From Pseudomonadota bacterium (GTDB lineage: Bacteria > Pseudomonadota > Alphaproteobacteria > Acetobacterales > Acetobacteraceae), in the NCBI GenBank assembly GCA_023424475.1, contig JAFADX010000096.1, positions 1 to 10,835 of the forward strand: DNA of 10,835 bases, written 5' to 3'. Each line of letters begins with the position of its first letter. The first letter of the stretch is position 1. Below are positions 9,076 through 10,835 of the stretch, one piece after another. A program made the translations under genes and the position numbers. The notes beneath the pieces are model-generated. The model ran no database searches and was not told where the DNA came from. It saw only the letters and a list, made by a program, of their open reading frames with translations.

Positions 9076-9875
9076 ACGCCCCCGATGGCCGCGGCGGCGT
9101 CGCGCCGAAGCTCTCCGTCCTGATCGTCGCGCGCAACGAGCAGGAACGCCTGCCGGACTGCCTCGCCTCCGTCGCCTTCGCCGACGAGGTGGTGGTGGTG
9201 CTGGACCGCAGCACCGACGCCAGCGCCGGAATCGCCAGGGGCGCCGGCGCCCGCGTCATCGAAGGCGCCTGGGAACTGGAGGGGGCGCGCCGCAACACCG
9301 GCATCGACGCCTGCACCGGCGACTGGATCCTCGAGGTCGATGCCGACGAGCGGGTGAACCCCGCCCTGGCGGAAGCGGTGCGTGCGACCATCGCGACCAG
9401 CACCCATGCCTGGCACCAGGTGCCGGTCGACAACTACGTCGGCGAGCGGCTGGTCAGATACGGCTGGGCGGGGTCCTTCGGCACCACCTCGGTGCCGCGG
9501 CTGTTCCGCAGGGGCGCCAAGCGCTGGCGGGCGCAGCGCGTCCATCCGGGGCTCGACTGGACCGGCAGGGAAGGGCCGAAGATCACCAGCGGCGCGCTGG
9601 TTCATCTGGTGGACCGCGACATCTCCGACATGCTGCGCCGGCTCGACAAGTATTCCTCGGCCAAGGCGGCGGACCTGCTGGCGGGCGGGGATATCGGCAC
9701 GCTGCGCGCCAATGTGCGCCGCTTCTTCTCACGCGGGTTCAAGTCCTACGTCTCGCGCAAGGGCTACCGGGAGGGCGCCTGGGGCGTGCTGCTGGCGCTC
9801 TGCACCGGGGCCTTTCCGCTGCTCTCCTACCTGAAGGCGCGGCTCGAACCCGAGCGCCACCGGCCGAGCCCGTGA
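9072..9875 (+). CDS. Glycosyltransferase family 2, LPS core type (WaaE/LgtF-like)
   Basis: The 267-residue product opens with the GT-A signature LSVLIVARNEQERLPDCLAS (14-33). ADEVVVVLDRSTDAS follows. EVDADERV (88-95) supplies the DxD metal/nucleotide-sugar motif at Asp90 and Asp92. RRNTGIDACTGDWILEVD is typical of the WaaE/KdtX/LgtF branch, which adds glucose or a similar sugar to LPS inner-core heptose; the donor here is inferred. A hydrophobic stretch near the C-terminus (about 236-255) suggests membrane association. The GTG at 9072 overlaps the previous stop (GTGA), with GGGGGAGG about eight bases upstream. The gene ends in another GTGA overlap with the next gene, so the three genes are probably made together. 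Confidence 0.9.
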   Translation: MNAPDGRGGVAPKLSVLIVARNEQERLPDCLASVAFADEVVVVLDRSTDASAGIARGAGARVIEGAWELEGARRNTGIDACTGDWILEVDADERVNPALAEAVRATIATSTHAWHQVPVDNYVGERLVRYGWAGSFGTTSVPRLFRRGAKRWRAQRVHPGLDWTGREGPKITSGALVHLVDRDISDMLRRLDKYSSAKAADLLAGGDIGTLRANVRRFFSRGFKSYVSRKGYREGAWGVLLALCTGAFPLLSYLKARLEPERHRPSP

Positions 9876-10835
9876 TCCTGGTCCTCACCCAGTGCTTTCC
9901 GCCCGATCCGGGCGGCATCGAGGTGCTGGTGGGCGGGCTCGCCGTGGCGCTGGCCGGGGCGGGGGAGGAGGTGACGGTCCTGGCCGACCGCGTCCGCGGC
10001 AAGGGGTTGGCCGACCCCGCTTGGCCTGGGGGTGTCGCGGTTCGCAGGTTCGGCGGCCCGAAGCCGCTGCGGCGCCTGGCGAAGTCGGTCGCGGCGCGCC
10101 GCCTGCTCGCGCGCGGCTGCGTGCAGGCGGTCGTCACCGATACCTGGAAGAGTGCGGCACTGCTGCCGAAGCGCACCGGCGTGCCGGTGATGGTGCTGGC
10201 GCATGGCAATGAGGTGCTGCCCGCCGCCTCGGCCCGCCGCCTCCTCCGGCGCCGCGACGCCTTCGCCCGCGCCACGGCGGTCGCCGCGAACAGCGCCTAT
10301 ACGGCCGCCCTGGTCCGTGACGCCCTCGGCCCCGCCGCACCGCGCATCGGGGTCGTGCCGCTGCCCCTGCCCGCGCCGGTCGAGGCGACGCCCGAGGCGG
10401 CCGCCTGGGCCGAGGCCCTCGCCGACGGCGCATCGCCGGTGCTCGCGAGCCTCGCCCGCCTGGAACCGCGCAAGGGCATCGACCAGGTGATCCGAGCGCT
10501 GCCGGGACTGGCAGCGAGGCATCCGGCGATCCGCTTTCTCGTCGCCGGCGGCGGGCCGGACCGGGAGCGGCTGGAAGCCCTGGCCGCGTCGGAGGGCGTC
10601 GCCGACCGCGTCCGCTTCCTCGGCCGGGTGGACGACGCCCAGAAGGCCGCGCTGCTCGCCCGCGCCGATCTTTTCGCCATGCCGGCGCGGCGCGAGGGCA
10701 ATTCGGTCGAGGGGTTCGGCATCGTCTATCTCGAGGCCGCCTGGCAGGGCTGCCCTTCGCTGGCGGGCCGCGAGGGCGGCGCCGCCGAGGCGGTCGCCGA
10801 CGGCGAGACCGGCCTGCTCTGCGACGGCGCCGACC
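9872..10835 (+). CDS. Glycosyltransferase family 4, C-terminus cut by the window edge
   Basis: The frame stays open from GTG at 9872 to the last base (321 complete codons), so the C-terminus is missing; family members are usually 350-400 residues. The start MILVLTQCFPPDPGGIEVLVGGLAVAL is the GT4 N-terminal Rossmann strand with the PPxxGGIE acceptor loop. In the donor domain, LARLEPRKGID (195-204) gives the phosphate-contacting Arg196 and Lys201, FLVAGGGPDRERLE follows, and EGFGIVYLE (280-288) is the E-x7-E motif. It would transfer a sugar from a nucleotide donor to a growing glycan at the inner membrane. Sugar and linkage are unknown. The start overlaps the GT2 stop by four bases. A GTG start and the absence of any stop support coding throughout. 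Confidence 0.92.
   Translation, partial: MILVLTQCFPPDPGGIEVLVGGLAVALAGAGEEVTVLADRVRGKGLADPAWPGGVAVRRFGGPKPLRRLAKSVAARRLLARGCVQAVVTDTWKSAALLPKRTGVPVMVLAHGNEVLPAASARRLLRRRDAFARATAVAANSAYTAALVRDALGPAAPRIGVVPLPLPAPVEATPEAAAWAEALADGASPVLASLARLEPRKGIDQVIRALPGLAARHPAIRFLVAGGGPDRERLEALAASEGVADRVRFLGRVDDAQKAALLARADLFAMPARREGNSVEGFGIVYLEAAWQGCPSLAGREGGAAEAVADGETGLLCDGAD

Overview
The window is very GC-rich and densely coded. Codons mostly end in G or C, and four of the ten likely genes start with GTG and one with TTG. It carries a two-subunit (alpha2beta2) glycyl-tRNA synthetase pair followed directly by pyruvate phosphate dikinase, an order I know from alphaproteobacteria. With the base composition and protein flavour, this suggests a high-GC alphaproteobacterium, probably Rhodospirillales/Acetobacteraceae (Roseomonas-like). 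The family-level guess is inference. I see no tRNA, rRNA, CRISPR array, insertion sequence or phage gene.

Layout. Bases 1-114 hold no convincing gene but contain an imperfect palindrome resembling a dispersed intergenic repeat. A small SnoaL/NTF2-like ketosteroid-isomerase-related gene runs leftward (115-519). A 78-base divergent gap separates it from the rightward block glyQ (598-1467), glyS (1460-3790) and ppdK (3804-6476). That gap holds a plausible sigma70-type promoter and a perfect 10-bp inverted repeat around its -10 box. glyQ and glyS overlap by 8 bases and ppdK follows 13 bases later, so the three probably share a transcript. A short gene for a one-helix membrane protein of unknown function (6525-6812) follows ppdK.

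The small gene overlaps tail-to-tail with a leftward pair: a YgfZ-type folate-binding protein gene (7240-8064) and, coupled by an ATGA overlap, an isoprenylcysteine-methyltransferase-like membrane protein gene (6782-7243). A second divergent gap of 72 bases, with a run of eight C, leads to a rightward cassette of three glycosyltransferases: GT9 (8137-9075), GT2 (9072-9875) and GT4 (9872 to beyond the window). All three start with GTG and are joined by GTGA overlaps. This is most likely part of a lipopolysaccharide core or other surface glycan locus.

Functionally the window is mostly housekeeping: glycine charging of tRNA, pyruvate/PEP interconversion, iron-sulfur cluster support, then envelope glycan assembly. 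I do not see a clearly new biological system. The points most worth a second look are the inverted repeat in the glyQ leader, a roughly 97-residue segment in GlyS that E. coli GlyS lacks, the unnamed membrane protein after ppdK, and the palindrome at the left edge.
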